A DNA stretch of 64,000 nt from an uncultured Gammaproteobacteria bacterium (GTDB taxonomy: Bacteria; Pseudomonadota; Gammaproteobacteria; Nitrosococcales; Methylophagaceae). Where the stretch lies: NCBI GenBank assembly GCA_905479075.1, contig CAJQLA010000012.1:62001-126000 (forward strand), read 5' to 3'. Position numbers and translations under genes: made by a program. Below, piece after piece: positions 1 through 9,939 of the stretch (the first letter of the stretch is position 1; the number at the start of each line of letters is the position of its first letter). The notes under the pieces are model-generated. The model saw only the letters and a list, made by a program, of their open reading frames with translations. It made no database searches and was not told the origin of the DNA.

Positions 1-189
1 AATATGCCGTTTGAGCAAGATATGATGTTTACGGAAGTAGAATGTCGTGATGATTCAGCAATGATTTCCAACTGTGAGCATAAGCCGATCCCTTCAACAT
101 GGGGACACTTTGCAATGTTTGGTGTTTTCCCACAAGATTTTGCATTTATAGATAATCAGCTAAAAGAGTTATTAGCTGTTTCAGCTTAA
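1..189 (+). CDS. C-terminal fragment of an alpha/beta hydrolase (homoserine acetyltransferase-like)
   Basis: The reading frame is open from base 1, so the gene begins before the window; only about the last 62 residues are present. The motif STWGHFAMFG holds a His in the setting typical of the catalytic His of homoserine O-acetyltransferase-like alpha/beta hydrolases, followed by a short C-terminal helix. The nucleophile Ser and the acid lie outside the window, so the substrate cannot be inferred. A clear intrinsic terminator follows the stop codon, so this is the last gene of its unit. The family call rests on one motif. Confidence 0.5.
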   Translation, partial: NMPFEQDMMFTEVECRDDSAMISNCEHKPIPSTWGHFAMFGVFPQDFAFIDNQLKELLAVSA

Positions 190-207
190 TAGCGGGTAAT
201 TTATGAT

Positions 208-246
208 AAAAGCCTGACCAGTTTAAAACTTGTCAGGCTTTTTTAT
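208..246 (+). terminator. Intrinsic terminator after the partial hydrolase gene
   Basis: A 10-bp perfect stem (209-218 AAGCCTGAC core paired with 232-241) with an A/T-rich loop is followed by a T tract. It lies 20 bases after the stop codon at 187-189. Confidence 0.85.
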
Positions 247-349
247 AACTAATTACTGCACTTTAAACTGCACCAAGATATTCCGTCAATATCAGGGTTT
301 ATTAAATAATGTTTGTACAATCCAAATTTAGATTGTGTAAAATCATGAC

Positions 350-1342
350 ATGACACATGGTTCGATACTTAAAAGTAAATTCAAAACTGCCTACTGGTTG
401 CCAGACCGTCATAGTCAAACCTTATATCCAACATTATTTAGAAGGCCCTTTTCGCTCAAATTAACAGAAGAAGAATTGGAGTTGCCAGATGGTGACTTTG
501 TCGAATTGAGTTGGACAGAGATTAAAAAGTCGGGTCCCATCGTGGCGCTGTTTCATGGTTTGGAAGGATCGGTTAATTCAGGTTATGCACGGGGTATTTT
601 AAGCACAATTCATCAGTTGGGCTGGCAAGGCGTTTTGATGCATTTCAGATCCTGTGGCAAAAAAGATAATCGCTTGCCACGTTGGTATCACTCTGGTGAT
701 AGCCCGGACATTAATCATTTCATTCAATTTCTAAAGCAGCGTTATCCAAGCAGGCCATTAGGTGCCGTTGGCGTTTCATTAGGGGGTAATGCCTTATTAA
801 AATATCTGGGTGAACAAGGTGATAAATGCCCCTTATCTGCTGCTATGGCGATTTCAGTCCCTTTTGATCTCTCAAATACAGCTAATCACTTAACGACGGG
901 GTTTTCACGTGTTTATCAAACGCACTTAGTGAGATTAGTACGTAAGAAGGTCAGTCAAAAACATAAAAAAATGCCTTTAGATATTGATATGGATAAGTTT
1001 TCTAAAGCCAAAACTTTTTACCATGTTGATAATGCTGCCGCACAACTACATGGCTTTAAAGATGCTGATGATTATTATGCACGTGCTAGCGCACGACAAT
1101 TTTTGAAAGATATCACAGTGCCGACTTTGATCTTACATAGTCAAAATGATCCGTTTATGACACCCGAAGCCATTCCAACTCGAGCAGAGTTGTCAGCGAA
1201 TGTCATTTTGGAACTAACTCAGGCGGGTGGCCATGCTGGTTTTATTTATGGTGCTAACCCTTTAAAGCCAAAATACTGGATAGACAAGCGGGTACGAGAG
1301 TTTTTCAAGAGACAATTCGATCAAATAGAGAGAACCTCATAA
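350..1342 (+). CDS. yheT: YheT-family alpha/beta hydrolase
   Basis: A 330-residue protein with the N-terminal WLPDRHSQTLYPT signature of the YheT (UPF0017) hydrolase family. Visible catalytic elements are the oxyanion region LFHGLEGS (68-74), the nucleophile elbow GVSLGGN with Ser143, an acid-bearing segment LILHSQNDPF, and a C-terminal GGHAGF with the presumed catalytic His. Family members are esterase-like hydrolases of largely unknown physiological substrate. No signal peptide or membrane segment is seen, so it is probably cytoplasmic. The ATG at 350 puts the family N-terminus in register; an ATG five bases upstream is out of frame. It is a stand-alone gene. Confidence 0.85.
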   Translation: MTHGSILKSKFKTAYWLPDRHSQTLYPTLFRRPFSLKLTEEELELPDGDFVELSWTEIKKSGPIVALFHGLEGSVNSGYARGILSTIHQLGWQGVLMHFRSCGKKDNRLPRWYHSGDSPDINHFIQFLKQRYPSRPLGAVGVSLGGNALLKYLGEQGDKCPLSAAMAISVPFDLSNTANHLTTGFSRVYQTHLVRLVRKKVSQKHKKMPLDIDMDKFSKAKTFYHVDNAAAQLHGFKDADDYYARASARQFLKDITVPTLILHSQNDPFMTPEAIPTRAELSANVILELTQAGGHAGFIYGANPLKPKYWIDKRVREFFKRQFDQIERTS

Positions 1343-1418
1343 AAGTAGCTATTGTCTATATATTATAGGCTGTACCAGGTCTATGCTAGACGTGGTGCCT
1401 ATTAAGGAGGGTAGTCGT

Positions 1419-1811
1419 ATGAATATTCGATTTTTAACACCCACCATTCATGGTTTCTTGGATTATATCGCTGCTTTTGTGCTACTCATTGCACCTACAA
1501 TTCTAAAACTGGAACAGGTTTCAGCATTTGCTTATTGGCTGTCAGTGATTGTCGGTGGGCTTTTGATTTTATATAGCTTATTCACAGATTATGAAGCAAG
1601 CATAGTCAAAGCTATTCCCTTTAAAGTTCATTTAGCATTTGATTTTTCCGCAGGTATTGTCTTTGTTATCTGGCCATTGCTATTTGGTTTTTCAGGTATC
1701 GCAACACTTTACTATCTTGTGATGGGTATCGGCATAATGTTGGTTGTTGCAGTGACTGATCCTGAATCTCATGTCACACACCACCACGGCCATGGCCACG
1801 GTGTGACTTAA
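1419..1811 (+). CDS. Four-helix inner-membrane protein, SPW-repeat-like, His-rich tail
   Basis: A 130-residue hydrophobic protein with about four transmembrane segments and a short C-terminal tail with six His residues (HHHGHGHG). The start at 1419 is chosen because AAGGAGG (1404-1410) lies eight bases upstream; an in-frame ATG at 1383 has no such site. The pattern (short loop, 'HGFLDY' entry to helix 1, paired helices) resembles SPW-repeat small membrane proteins, but I do not recognise a specific function. The His tail could bind metal, but that is inference only. Confidence 0.6.
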   Translation: MNIRFLTPTIHGFLDYIAAFVLLIAPTILKLEQVSAFAYWLSVIVGGLLILYSLFTDYEASIVKAIPFKVHLAFDFSAGIVFVIWPLLFGFSGIATLYYLVMGIGIMLVVAVTDPESHVTHHHGHGHGVT

Positions 1812-1910
1812 TGAATGATGGTTTTTGATAATAAACTGGGATACTGACATTGTTGATTAACAGCAAGGTATACTTGTCAACTTGGATATTTTTATTGAAT
1901 CAGTGTCAGT

Positions 1911-2390
1911 ATGCCGTGTATAGATATATCAATTTCTCAGCAAAATTGTCGCGTATTAGAACGTGATCAATGTTTATTTGAGGCAAAGATATCTACAGCC
2001 AAAAATGGGCCTGGTGAGCTGAAAGACAGTGGTTGTACACCACGAGGTTTACATGTGATCCGTGCCTGTATTGGTACTGGACAGCCTGAAAATACGGTTT
2101 TCGTAGCTCGGCGTCCAACTAGTGAATATTATAATCAGAATTTAGCCAAGCTATTCCCCGATAGAGATTGGATCTTGACCCGTATTTTGTGGTTGAGTGG
2201 CCTTGAAGTTGGTCACAATCGTTTGGGAAATGTTGATACAATGCAACGCTATATATACATCCACGGTTGTCCTGATGACTTGCCCATGGGCGAAGCGTTA
2301 TCACATGGTTGTATTCGCATGCATAATAAAGACTTATTAGCTTTATTTGACTTGGTAAATCCAGGTACAAAGGTAATGATTCACGAATAA
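1911..2390 (+). CDS. L,D-transpeptidase (YkuD domain), short form
   Basis: A 159-residue protein consisting almost only of a YkuD catalytic domain. The motif IHGC...SHGCIRM (118-137) contains the conserved His residues and the nucleophile Cys134 of L,D-transpeptidases, enzymes that form 3-3 peptidoglycan cross-links or attach proteins to peptidoglycan. No signal peptide is evident from the ATG at 1911, unlike most secreted family members, so either it acts in the cytoplasm or export is non-classical. nagZ starts 12 bases downstream, and a functional link to muropeptide processing is suggested by this arrangement. Confidence 0.8.
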   Translation: MPCIDISISQQNCRVLERDQCLFEAKISTAKNGPGELKDSGCTPRGLHVIRACIGTGQPENTVFVARRPTSEYYNQNLAKLFPDRDWILTRILWLSGLEVGHNRLGNVDTMQRYIYIHGCPDDLPMGEALSHGCIRMHNKDLLALFDLVNPGTKVMIHE

Positions 2391-2402
2391 GGTATTGATT
2401 TT

Positions 2403-3452
2403 ATGACGCTAGGCCCGTTAATGGTCGATGTGCTTGGCACTGAGTTGAGCCAAGAAGAATGTGAAATTTTGCAGCATCCGTTGGTGGGTGGCGTCATTTT
2501 ATTTAGTCGTAACTATGAATCGCCAGAGCAAGTAGCAGCACTCACTGAAAGTATCAGAGCTTTACGCGATCCCCACTTAATTATTTCGGTTGATCACGAA
2601 GGTGGACGTGTACAGCGTTTTCGTAAAGGTTTTACACGATTGCCCCCTGTCGGTGCGCTTGGTAAGCATTATATGCAACAGCCTAATTTAACCTTACAAC
2701 GTGCTGAGATAACGGGTTGGTTAATGGCGGCTGAATTGCGTGCTGTTGGTGTTGATTTTAGTTTTGCACCCGTATTAGACCTAGATTATGGCGTTAGCGA
2801 GGTTATAGGAGACCGTTCTTTTCATCGTGATCCTGAGGCGGTAACCGCTATTGCAAGAGCCTATATTCAAGGTATGAAACGCGCATGGATGCCAGCAGTG
2901 GGTAAGCATTTCCCAGGACATGGCGCTGTTGAAGTTGATTCACATCTTGGCCTGCCCGTTGATAACCGTTATTTTGAGGATATGTTGCGGGAAGACATGC
3001 TGCCGTTTCAACAACTTTGCCACAAAGATTTGGCGGGCATCATGCCGGCACATATCGTCTATGAGCAATGCGATACATTGCCAGCAGGTTTTTCACCATT
3101 TTGGATAAAAGAAATTTTGCGTGATCGTTTGGGATTTCAAGGGGCTATTTTGAGTGATGATTTGAGTATGGAAGGGGCTGCTATTATCGGTGATAGTTTA
3201 GCCCGCACCGAAGCAGCACTTGATGCGGGTTGTGACATGGTTTTACTCTGCAATAATCCTGATAGTGTGATTCAAGTCATCGACGGTCTGAAATGCCAGC
3301 AAGATCCTGTTAGGCATATGCGTTTAGTTCGTCTTCATGGGCGTCATGCAATGGTTCGTGATGATTTGTTCGCTAGCCAAGAATGGAAACAAGCCGCGAA
3401 AACGGTTTTAAGTTATGCACCTGATCCTGAGATGGAGTTTGATTTAGCATGA
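2403..3452 (+). CDS. nagZ: Beta-N-acetylhexosaminidase (family GH3)
   Basis: A 349-residue cytoplasmic glycosidase that removes GlcNAc from anhydro-muropeptides during cell-wall recycling. It has the diagnostic KHFPGHG motif (168-174) followed by the VDSH loop bearing the His/Asp dyad, and SDDLSMEGA (251-259) with the nucleophile Asp. The length matches NagZ of other gammaproteobacteria. It is co-oriented and close to the L,D-transpeptidase, and its stop overlaps the start of the mscS gene in an ATGA. It would work in one pathway with AmpD at 21099-21650. Confidence 0.93.
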   Translation: MTLGPLMVDVLGTELSQEECEILQHPLVGGVILFSRNYESPEQVAALTESIRALRDPHLIISVDHEGGRVQRFRKGFTRLPPVGALGKHYMQQPNLTLQRAEITGWLMAAELRAVGVDFSFAPVLDLDYGVSEVIGDRSFHRDPEAVTAIARAYIQGMKRAWMPAVGKHFPGHGAVEVDSHLGLPVDNRYFEDMLREDMLPFQQLCHKDLAGIMPAHIVYEQCDTLPAGFSPFWIKEILRDRLGFQGAILSDDLSMEGAAIIGDSLARTEAALDAGCDMVLLCNNPDSVIQVIDGLKCQQDPVRHMRLVRLHGRHAMVRDDLFASQEWKQAAKTVLSYAPDPEMEFDLA

Positions 3453-5188
3453 AAATAATGCTGCTTCGATGTTTATTAATGATAGGGCTACTAAGCCCTT
3501 TTCCATTTGTTCAAGCTGAACAAGAAACGAATTCTGAAAGTGTTGAAACCACAGTGGAAATACCTCGTGAGCTGGCTAACCCGCGAGCCACGATGCAGAC
3601 ATTTATTGAGGCTATGCAGGCCGTAACAGAAGGCGATAAACAACAACTAATAGTAGCAAGCTCTACTTTGGATTTGAGCGATCTCGCCACAGTTATCCAA
3701 AAAGATAAGGGTAGCGAATTAGCCTATTCGTTGTATTCAGTGATAGAACGTAGTAATAAAATTGAATTGAAATCAATTCCAACGGCATCCAAAACGGGAC
3801 AATATGTTGTTGCCAAATATACTCAGGGCAAACTAGAACTCATTAAACTTAATGATGGCCGCTGGTTATTTAGTAAAGCGACTTTAAATGCATTGCCTAA
3901 TATTCTAGAAGGTCTGATCAAACAACCTGTAAACGCCGGCCTGCAGGACTCACATGTAGCTTTGCCTTTTTATATTCAGCTTAGAAGTTATATGCCACCT
4001 GTATTGAAAAATGGGTTTTTGCTTGAGTATTGGCAATGGCTCAGCATATTCCTCGTCATTCTAATTGGTTCCATCGCAGATAAAATTGTGGCTTGGTTTT
4101 TGGCCAAGAATGTAATCAGATGGAAAGGAAACCATCCAGCATTCGATAGCTTAGATAGCAATATATTAAGACCTTTGGGTTTAATGGCCATGGCCTTGAT
4201 TTGGTGGTCATTAATTGGTTTATTGGGTTTGCCTAATACGGCGCTGATTATTCTGTCAGTGGCAGTTAAAGTGTTAGTGAGTCTATCCGCTGTCTGGAGT
4301 GCATTCAGATTAGTCGATATTATTGATGCATTATTGACTAATAAAGCCCGTGGCACAGATAACAAATTTGATGATCTATTGGTCCCGATGATGATCAAAA
4401 GTCTCAAAGTATTCGTCATAGTCCTAGGTGTCATTTTCTCAGCTGATAATCTGAATATTGATGTCACTAGTTTATTAGCAGGTCTTGGCTTAGGTGGTTT
4501 AGCCTTCGCTTTAGCGGCTAAAGACTTGGTGGGTAATTTCTTCGGTTCGTTAACGGTTGTTCTTGATAGACCATTTCAAATTGGCGATTGGGTTGTTATT
4601 GGTGATGTTGAAGGAAGTGTAGAAGAAGTGGGTTTCAGAAGTACCAGAATTAGGACTTTTTATAACTCATTAATTACTTTACCCAATTCGATTTTAACAA
4701 ATACTAAAATAGATAATATGGGTGCGCGTCGCTATCGCCGGATGAAAATGATGTTAGGTTTGACCTATGATACGCCACCAGAAAAAATCGATGCGTTTTG
4801 TGAAGGTGTTCGCTCATTAGTTCAATTGCATCCATATATGCGTAAAGACTACTATCAAGTGTATTTCAATCAATATAGTGCCGCGTCTTTGGATGTCTTG
4901 GTCTATGTATTTTGGCAAACACCTGACTGGAACACAGAGCTACGTGAACGCCATCGTTTTTTATTGGATATTTTACGGCTGGCTAAACAACTAGAAGTTG
5001 AGTTTGCTTATCCAACTCAAACGCTTTATTTAAAACAAACAGATGAAGCGATACCATCAGCCAATTCATTTGCGCCAGATATGACACAGGAAGATGCCTT
5101 TGCTATGGGACAACGAGAAGCGAAATCGATCGTAGAGGCAACAACAGGTTTAGATGTTCGTCCTGACCCAGTTAAGTTTCCTAATTAG
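3449..5188 (+). CDS. MscS-family mechanosensitive channel with large periplasmic N-terminus
   Basis: A 579-residue protein that starts with a signal-like helix ending near VQA (about residue 23), followed by about 160 residues predicted to be periplasmic. Next come several transmembrane helices (about 195-370). The pore helix region LLAGLGLGGLAFALAAKDLVGNFFGS (around 345-370) is the Gly/Ala-rich TM3 of MscS, and the beta domain and C-terminal cage follow. Family members gate under membrane tension and release osmolytes. It is larger than E. coli MscS (286 residues), more like the YbdG/YnaI classes. It overlaps nagZ by four bases, implying translational coupling. Confidence 0.87.
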   Translation: MKIMLLRCLLMIGLLSPFPFVQAEQETNSESVETTVEIPRELANPRATMQTFIEAMQAVTEGDKQQLIVASSTLDLSDLATVIQKDKGSELAYSLYSVIERSNKIELKSIPTASKTGQYVVAKYTQGKLELIKLNDGRWLFSKATLNALPNILEGLIKQPVNAGLQDSHVALPFYIQLRSYMPPVLKNGFLLEYWQWLSIFLVILIGSIADKIVAWFLAKNVIRWKGNHPAFDSLDSNILRPLGLMAMALIWWSLIGLLGLPNTALIILSVAVKVLVSLSAVWSAFRLVDIIDALLTNKARGTDNKFDDLLVPMMIKSLKVFVIVLGVIFSADNLNIDVTSLLAGLGLGGLAFALAAKDLVGNFFGSLTVVLDRPFQIGDWVVIGDVEGSVEEVGFRSTRIRTFYNSLITLPNSILTNTKIDNMGARRYRRMKMMLGLTYDTPPEKIDAFCEGVRSLVQLHPYMRKDYYQVYFNQYSAASLDVLVYVFWQTPDWNTELRERHRFLLDILRLAKQLEVEFAYPTQTLYLKQTDEAIPSANSFAPDMTQEDAFAMGQREAKSIVEATTGLDVRPDPVKFPN

Positions 5189-5215
5189 TCTTTCTAGTGA
5201 GTCTACATAGTTAGT

Positions 5216-8200
5216 ATGTCAAAACAATTTGTACACCTACATCTTCACAGTGATTATTCGCTTGTTGATGGACTTGTTAGAGTAAAACCGTTGATTGCAG
5301 CAGTTGCTGAAGCGGGGATGCCTGCAGTTGCATTAACCGATCAACATAACTTTTTCGCAGCAGTAAAATTTTATAGTGCAGCACAACAAGCAGGGATTAA
5401 GCCTATTCTTGGTGCAGACTTACGTTTACACGATCCCGATGATGCAAAAAGCAGTCGACGCTTTGTTTTGTTATGTCAGAACATGGTTGGCTACCAAAAC
5501 TTATGTCGCTTATTATCACAAGCTTATACGGAAGGCCAGCATCTAGGTGTGCCGATGCTCGATATGGGGTGGTTACAAGATCAAACAGAGGGCTTGATTT
5601 GTATTTCCTCTAGTCGTGATGGTTTAGTGTCTAAAGCACTTTTAAATAATCAATTGGAAGAGGCAAATAAAACGATTAGCCAGTGGCAGGAACTGTTTCC
5701 AGACCGATTATATCTGGAGTTGATTAGGACAGGTCGGGAAGATGATGAGCGATATATCAATCTTGCTTTGGATTTATCTGAACAATATGACTTACCTGTA
5801 GTCGCAACAAATGATGTTCGATTTTTAACGGCTGAACAATTTGAGGCACATGAAGCTAAAGTGTGTATCAATGAAGGTCGTTTATTGGACGATCCTAGAA
5901 GGCAGAGGCAGTATTCACCAGAGCAATACCTGCGTACTCCGGATGAGATGATCGCCTTGTTTAGCGATATTCCTGAAGCTATAGAAAATACGGTGGAAAT
6001 AGCTAAGCGTTGTACGGTTGAATTAACCTTAGATCAACATTTCTTACCTGATTTTCCTGTACCAGAAGGTATGACAATCGCAGAGTTTTTAACGCAAGAG
6101 TCATTTGAGGGACTCGAAAAGCGATTGCCTGTGTTATTTCCAGAGCCTGATACCTTAAAAGATAAACGGCCTGCTTATGACGATCGTCTGCAGATAGAGC
6201 TAGATGTTATTAATGAAATGGGGTTTCCTGGATACTTCCTTATCGTTGCCGACTTTATCCATTGGGCAAAACAGAATGGTGTTCCTGTGGGCCCAGGTCG
6301 TGGTTCAGGTGCGGGTTCTTTAGTGGCCTATGCCTTAGAAATTACCGATATTGATCCCTTGCAATATGATTTGTTATTTGAACGGTTTTTGAATCCAGAA
6401 CGGGTATCACTGCCAGATTTCGATGTTGATTTCTGTATGGAAGGCCGTGATCGGGTAATCGAATATGTATCTCAACATTATGGCCGTGATCATGTTTCTC
6501 AAATTATTACTTACGGCACGATGGCCGCCAAAGCGGTGCTACGAGATGTGGGTCGTGTTTTAGGCTTTCCTTATGGCTTAGTTGATGGCTTGGCAAAGCT
6601 AGTGCCGTTCGAATTGAAAATGACGCTGACTAAAGCCTTAGAGCAAGAGCCGCTGTTAAAAGAACGCTACGATAAAGAAGAAGATGTTAAAACCTTAATT
6701 GATCTTGCATTGCAATTAGAAGGTTTGACTCGAAATGTCGGTAAACATGCTGGCGGTGTTGTCATTGCACCAAAAGTATTGACTGAATATACGCCTATCT
6801 ATTGCGAACATAATGGCGCCAGCTTAGTGTCGCAATACGATAAAGATGATGTCGAAAGTGTAGGACTGGTGAAGTTCGACTTCTTAGGTCTGCGGACACT
6901 GACAATAATAGATTGGGCAATTAAAAACCTTAGTGAGACGTTGCCTGCTGACGAAATTGCCAAAATCGATATCACCAATTTACCGCTCGATGATAAAGCC
7001 AGTTATGACTTATTAAAGCGTTGTGAAACTACAGCCGTTTTCCAGCTTGAATCTCGTGGTATGAAAGAGCTGGTTAAACGTCTACAGCCAGATACGTTTG
7101 AAGATATTGTTGCCCTGGTAGCTTTATTTCGCCCTGGCCCATTGCAGTCAGGCATGGTCGATGATTTCGTTAATCGGAAACATGGTCGGGCAAAGGTGGA
7201 TTATCCACACCCTGATTTAGAACCCATTTTAAAACCGACATATGGCGTTATTGTTTATCAAGAACAAGTTATGCAGATTGCACAGGTGCTCGCAGGTTAT
7301 AGTCTCGGTAGTGCCGATATGTTGCGACGAGCGATGGGTAAGAAAAAAGCAGAAGAAATGGCACAGCAGCGGCAGTTTTTCTTAGAAGGAGCACAAAGCC
7401 GTGGTATTGATGAAAAAACGGCAGGACCGATTTTTGATTTAATGGAGAAATTTGCTGAGTACGGCTTTAATAAGTCACATTCAGCCGCCTATGCACTCGT
7501 TGCTTATCAAACGGCTTGGTTAAAAGCACATTATCCGGCAGCGTTTATGGCTGCTGTGTTATCAGCTGATATGGACAATACAGATAAAATTGTTGGTCTC
7601 ATTGACGAATGTCGAGATATGAATCTGACTGTATTACCACCTGATGTAAACCACAGTAAGATCCGTTTCACAGTGGCTGATGAAAATACGATTCGCTATG
7701 GTATGGGTGCAATTAAAGGTGTGGGTGAAGCAGCGCTTGCTGGTATTGTCGAAAACCGTCAACAAGGCACTGAATTTACTAATTTATTTGATTTTTGTCG
7801 GCGTGTTGATATGAAAAAAATCAACCGTAGAGTGATGGATTCCTTAGTTAAATCAGGTGCTTTAGATTCTTTGGGAGGCCATCGGGCGAGTTTGGAAGCT
7901 AGCTTAGCAAAAGCATTACAGATTGCAGAACAACACAAACGTGATAGTGATAGTGGTCAAAATGACATGTTTGGCTTGATGTCGGTTAATGAGTCCGATA
8001 ATGAAACTGTTGATGAACCGTTAATAACAGCAGCTGAATGGACGGAAGAACAATTGCTAGCTGCTGAAAAAGAAACTTTGGGTTTGTACCTGAGTGGACA
8101 TCCTATTGACCGTTATGCAAGTGAATTAAGCCGCTTTATTCCAAAGAAAATAAATGAATTGGAGGCGCCTGAGTCCAAAGGCTATCAACGTAATGAAATA

Positions 8201-8707
8201 CCGGTTATCACTGCGGGTTTGATAGTGGCGATACGCACAATGAAAAATAAAAATGGTGGTCGCATGGCTTTCATTACGCTAGATGATCAAACGGCTCGGC
8301 TAGAAGTTCGAGTTTTTGCAGAGGTTTATCAACAATATCAAGAACAACTTCAGCCCGATAAGCTGGTAGTAATTCAAGGGAAAATAGGTCAGGACAATTT
8401 TACCGGTGGATTAGCGGCTACCGCTGAAACCGTTTACGATATGACAAGAGCGCGTGAAATGTGTGGTAAATCTCTGGTTGTATCTGTTGCTAATGATGCC
8501 GGAACTGATGATTGGGTACTTGCTTTGAGAGAAATATTGGTACCGTTTAGAGATGGTTTGATTCCACTCGAGGTTGATTATACTAATCAAAAAGCACGTA
8601 CATTACTTTCGTTAGGAGAGGAATGGAAGATAAAGCCATCAGACGCACTATTGTCGGATCTAGCTTCATCACCTATAGTGACATCAGTAAGAATGAAATA
8701 TATTTAA
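5216..8707 (+). CDS. dnaE: DNA polymerase III alpha subunit
   Basis: A 1163-residue replicative polymerase. The N-terminal PHP domain opens with FVHLHLHSDYSLVDG. The polymerase active site motif PDFDVDF occupies 400-406 with catalytic Asp401 and Asp403, the same numbering as E. coli DnaE. GPGRGSGAGSL and NKSHSAAYALVAYQTAWLK are conserved palm and finger motifs, and an OB fold lies around 990-1070. The length is normal for the family. It forms a single-gene unit; the stop is followed by 70 bases and then pilU. Confidence 0.98.
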   Translation: MSKQFVHLHLHSDYSLVDGLVRVKPLIAAVAEAGMPAVALTDQHNFFAAVKFYSAAQQAGIKPILGADLRLHDPDDAKSSRRFVLLCQNMVGYQNLCRLLSQAYTEGQHLGVPMLDMGWLQDQTEGLICISSSRDGLVSKALLNNQLEEANKTISQWQELFPDRLYLELIRTGREDDERYINLALDLSEQYDLPVVATNDVRFLTAEQFEAHEAKVCINEGRLLDDPRRQRQYSPEQYLRTPDEMIALFSDIPEAIENTVEIAKRCTVELTLDQHFLPDFPVPEGMTIAEFLTQESFEGLEKRLPVLFPEPDTLKDKRPAYDDRLQIELDVINEMGFPGYFLIVADFIHWAKQNGVPVGPGRGSGAGSLVAYALEITDIDPLQYDLLFERFLNPERVSLPDFDVDFCMEGRDRVIEYVSQHYGRDHVSQIITYGTMAAKAVLRDVGRVLGFPYGLVDGLAKLVPFELKMTLTKALEQEPLLKERYDKEEDVKTLIDLALQLEGLTRNVGKHAGGVVIAPKVLTEYTPIYCEHNGASLVSQYDKDDVESVGLVKFDFLGLRTLTIIDWAIKNLSETLPADEIAKIDITNLPLDDKASYDLLKRCETTAVFQLESRGMKELVKRLQPDTFEDIVALVALFRPGPLQSGMVDDFVNRKHGRAKVDYPHPDLEPILKPTYGVIVYQEQVMQIAQVLAGYSLGSADMLRRAMGKKKAEEMAQQRQFFLEGAQSRGIDEKTAGPIFDLMEKFAEYGFNKSHSAAYALVAYQTAWLKAHYPAAFMAAVLSADMDNTDKIVGLIDECRDMNLTVLPPDVNHSKIRFTVADENTIRYGMGAIKGVGEAALAGIVENRQQGTEFTNLFDFCRRVDMKKINRRVMDSLVKSGALDSLGGHRASLEASLAKALQIAEQHKRDSDSGQNDMFGLMSVNESDNETVDEPLITAAEWTEEQLLAAEKETLGLYLSGHPIDRYASELSRFIPKKINELEAPESKGYQRNEIPVITAGLIVAIRTMKNKNGGRMAFITLDDQTARLEVRVFAEVYQQYQEQLQPDKLVVIQGKIGQDNFTGGLAATAETVYDMTRAREMCGKSLVVSVANDAGTDDWVLALREILVPFRDGLIPLEVDYTNQKARTLLSLGEEWKIKPSDALLSDLASSPIVTSVRMKYI

Positions 8708-8777
8708 AAAATGGCTGTATTTTATGAAATTTGGCGTCGCTTATAATATAGATTGAGATTAATCTGGGAGTTCGATT

Positions 8778-9878
8778 ATGGATATGACACCGTATCTGAA
8801 ATTAATGGCAGAAAAAAAAGCTTCTGACATATTCTTTTGCACAGGTACTGAGCCACAAATCAAGATTGAAGGCGTGATACGTCCAGTTGGTGCTAAGAAA
8901 TTATTACCAGGTGATGTGACTGAAATGGCTGCTTCGTTGATGAGCGAAGACCAGGCCAAAGAGTTTGCCGAAACACTTGAAATGAACTTTGCTGTTCCAG
9001 TATCTGGCTTGGGTCGTTTTCGTGTCAACATTTTTAGGCAACGTGGTGAAGTGTCTATTGTTATCCGTTATATCAATTCCACAATCCCTCGTTTTGAAGA
9101 AATGAATTTGCCTCCTGTACTAGGTGATATCATCATGGAGAAAAGGGGACTAGTTTTAGTTGTTGGTGCTACAGGTTCCGGTAAGTCGACAACACTTGCC
9201 GCCATGATTGGCCATCGCAATCGTAATTCAAATTCACATATCCTGACGATAGAAGATCCCTTAGAGTTTATTCATACGCACGAAAAATCGATTGTCCAAC
9301 AACGTGAAGTTGGTATTGATACATTAACGTATGAAAATGCCTTAAAGAATGCCTTACGGGAGGCGCCAGATGTCATTCTGATTGGTGAAATTAGAGATAT
9401 GGAAACCATGAAGCACGCGATTGCTTATTCGGAAACAGGACATCTTTGTCTCGCCACTTTGCATTCGAATAATGCGAACCAAACCATGGATAGAATTACA
9501 AACTTTTTCCCTGATGTGGCCCAAAGACAACTGTTAATGGATTTATCTTTAAATCTTCGAGCCATTATTTCTCAGCGGTTGTTGCCTGACATTGAAGGTA
9601 AGCGGATACCTGCTGTTGAAGTGATGTTGAACACGCCTCTTATTGCAGACTTGATTTTAAAAGGTCAAATTGGTGCAATAAAAGAAGCCATGAAAGAGAG
9701 TACTGAGGAAGGAACGGTGACATTTGACCAAGCCTTATTGAAATTGTATAGGGAAGGAAAAATAACCATGGAAGAAGCACTTCGAAATGCAGATTCCAAA
9801 AATGACCTTAATTTGGCAATACGCATGGGAACAGGTAGTAAATCGCAAGATGAAGATAGTGAATTAATAATGAGCTAA
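8778..9878 (+). CDS. pilU: Type IV pilus retraction ATPase, PilU type
   Basis: A 366-residue secretion ATPase of the PilT/PilU family. Walker A is GATGSGKST (130-138), the Asp box is around LTIEDPLEF, Walker B is VILIGEIRD, and the His box is GHLCLATLHSNNANQTMDRI. The N-terminal YLKLMAEKKASDIFF and the extended C-terminal tail beyond the PilT core fit PilU better than PilT. It supplies energy for pilus retraction at the inner membrane. No pilT or other pil gene is adjacent. Upstream, a TTATAAT sequence around 8739 is a candidate -10 element. Confidence 0.85.
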   Translation: MDMTPYLKLMAEKKASDIFFCTGTEPQIKIEGVIRPVGAKKLLPGDVTEMAASLMSEDQAKEFAETLEMNFAVPVSGLGRFRVNIFRQRGEVSIVIRYINSTIPRFEEMNLPPVLGDIIMEKRGLVLVVGATGSGKSTTLAAMIGHRNRNSNSHILTIEDPLEFIHTHEKSIVQQREVGIDTLTYENALKNALREAPDVILIGEIRDMETMKHAIAYSETGHLCLATLHSNNANQTMDRITNFFPDVAQRQLLMDLSLNLRAIISQRLLPDIEGKRIPAVEVMLNTPLIADLILKGQIGAIKEAMKESTEEGTVTFDQALLKLYREGKITMEEALRNADSKNDLNLAIRMGTGSKSQDEDSELIMS

Positions 9879-9939
9879 GTCATTTTTACTATAGCCAGTG
9901 TATAATTCGTACAAAATTTTAAATTAAGGTAGAGAAAAA

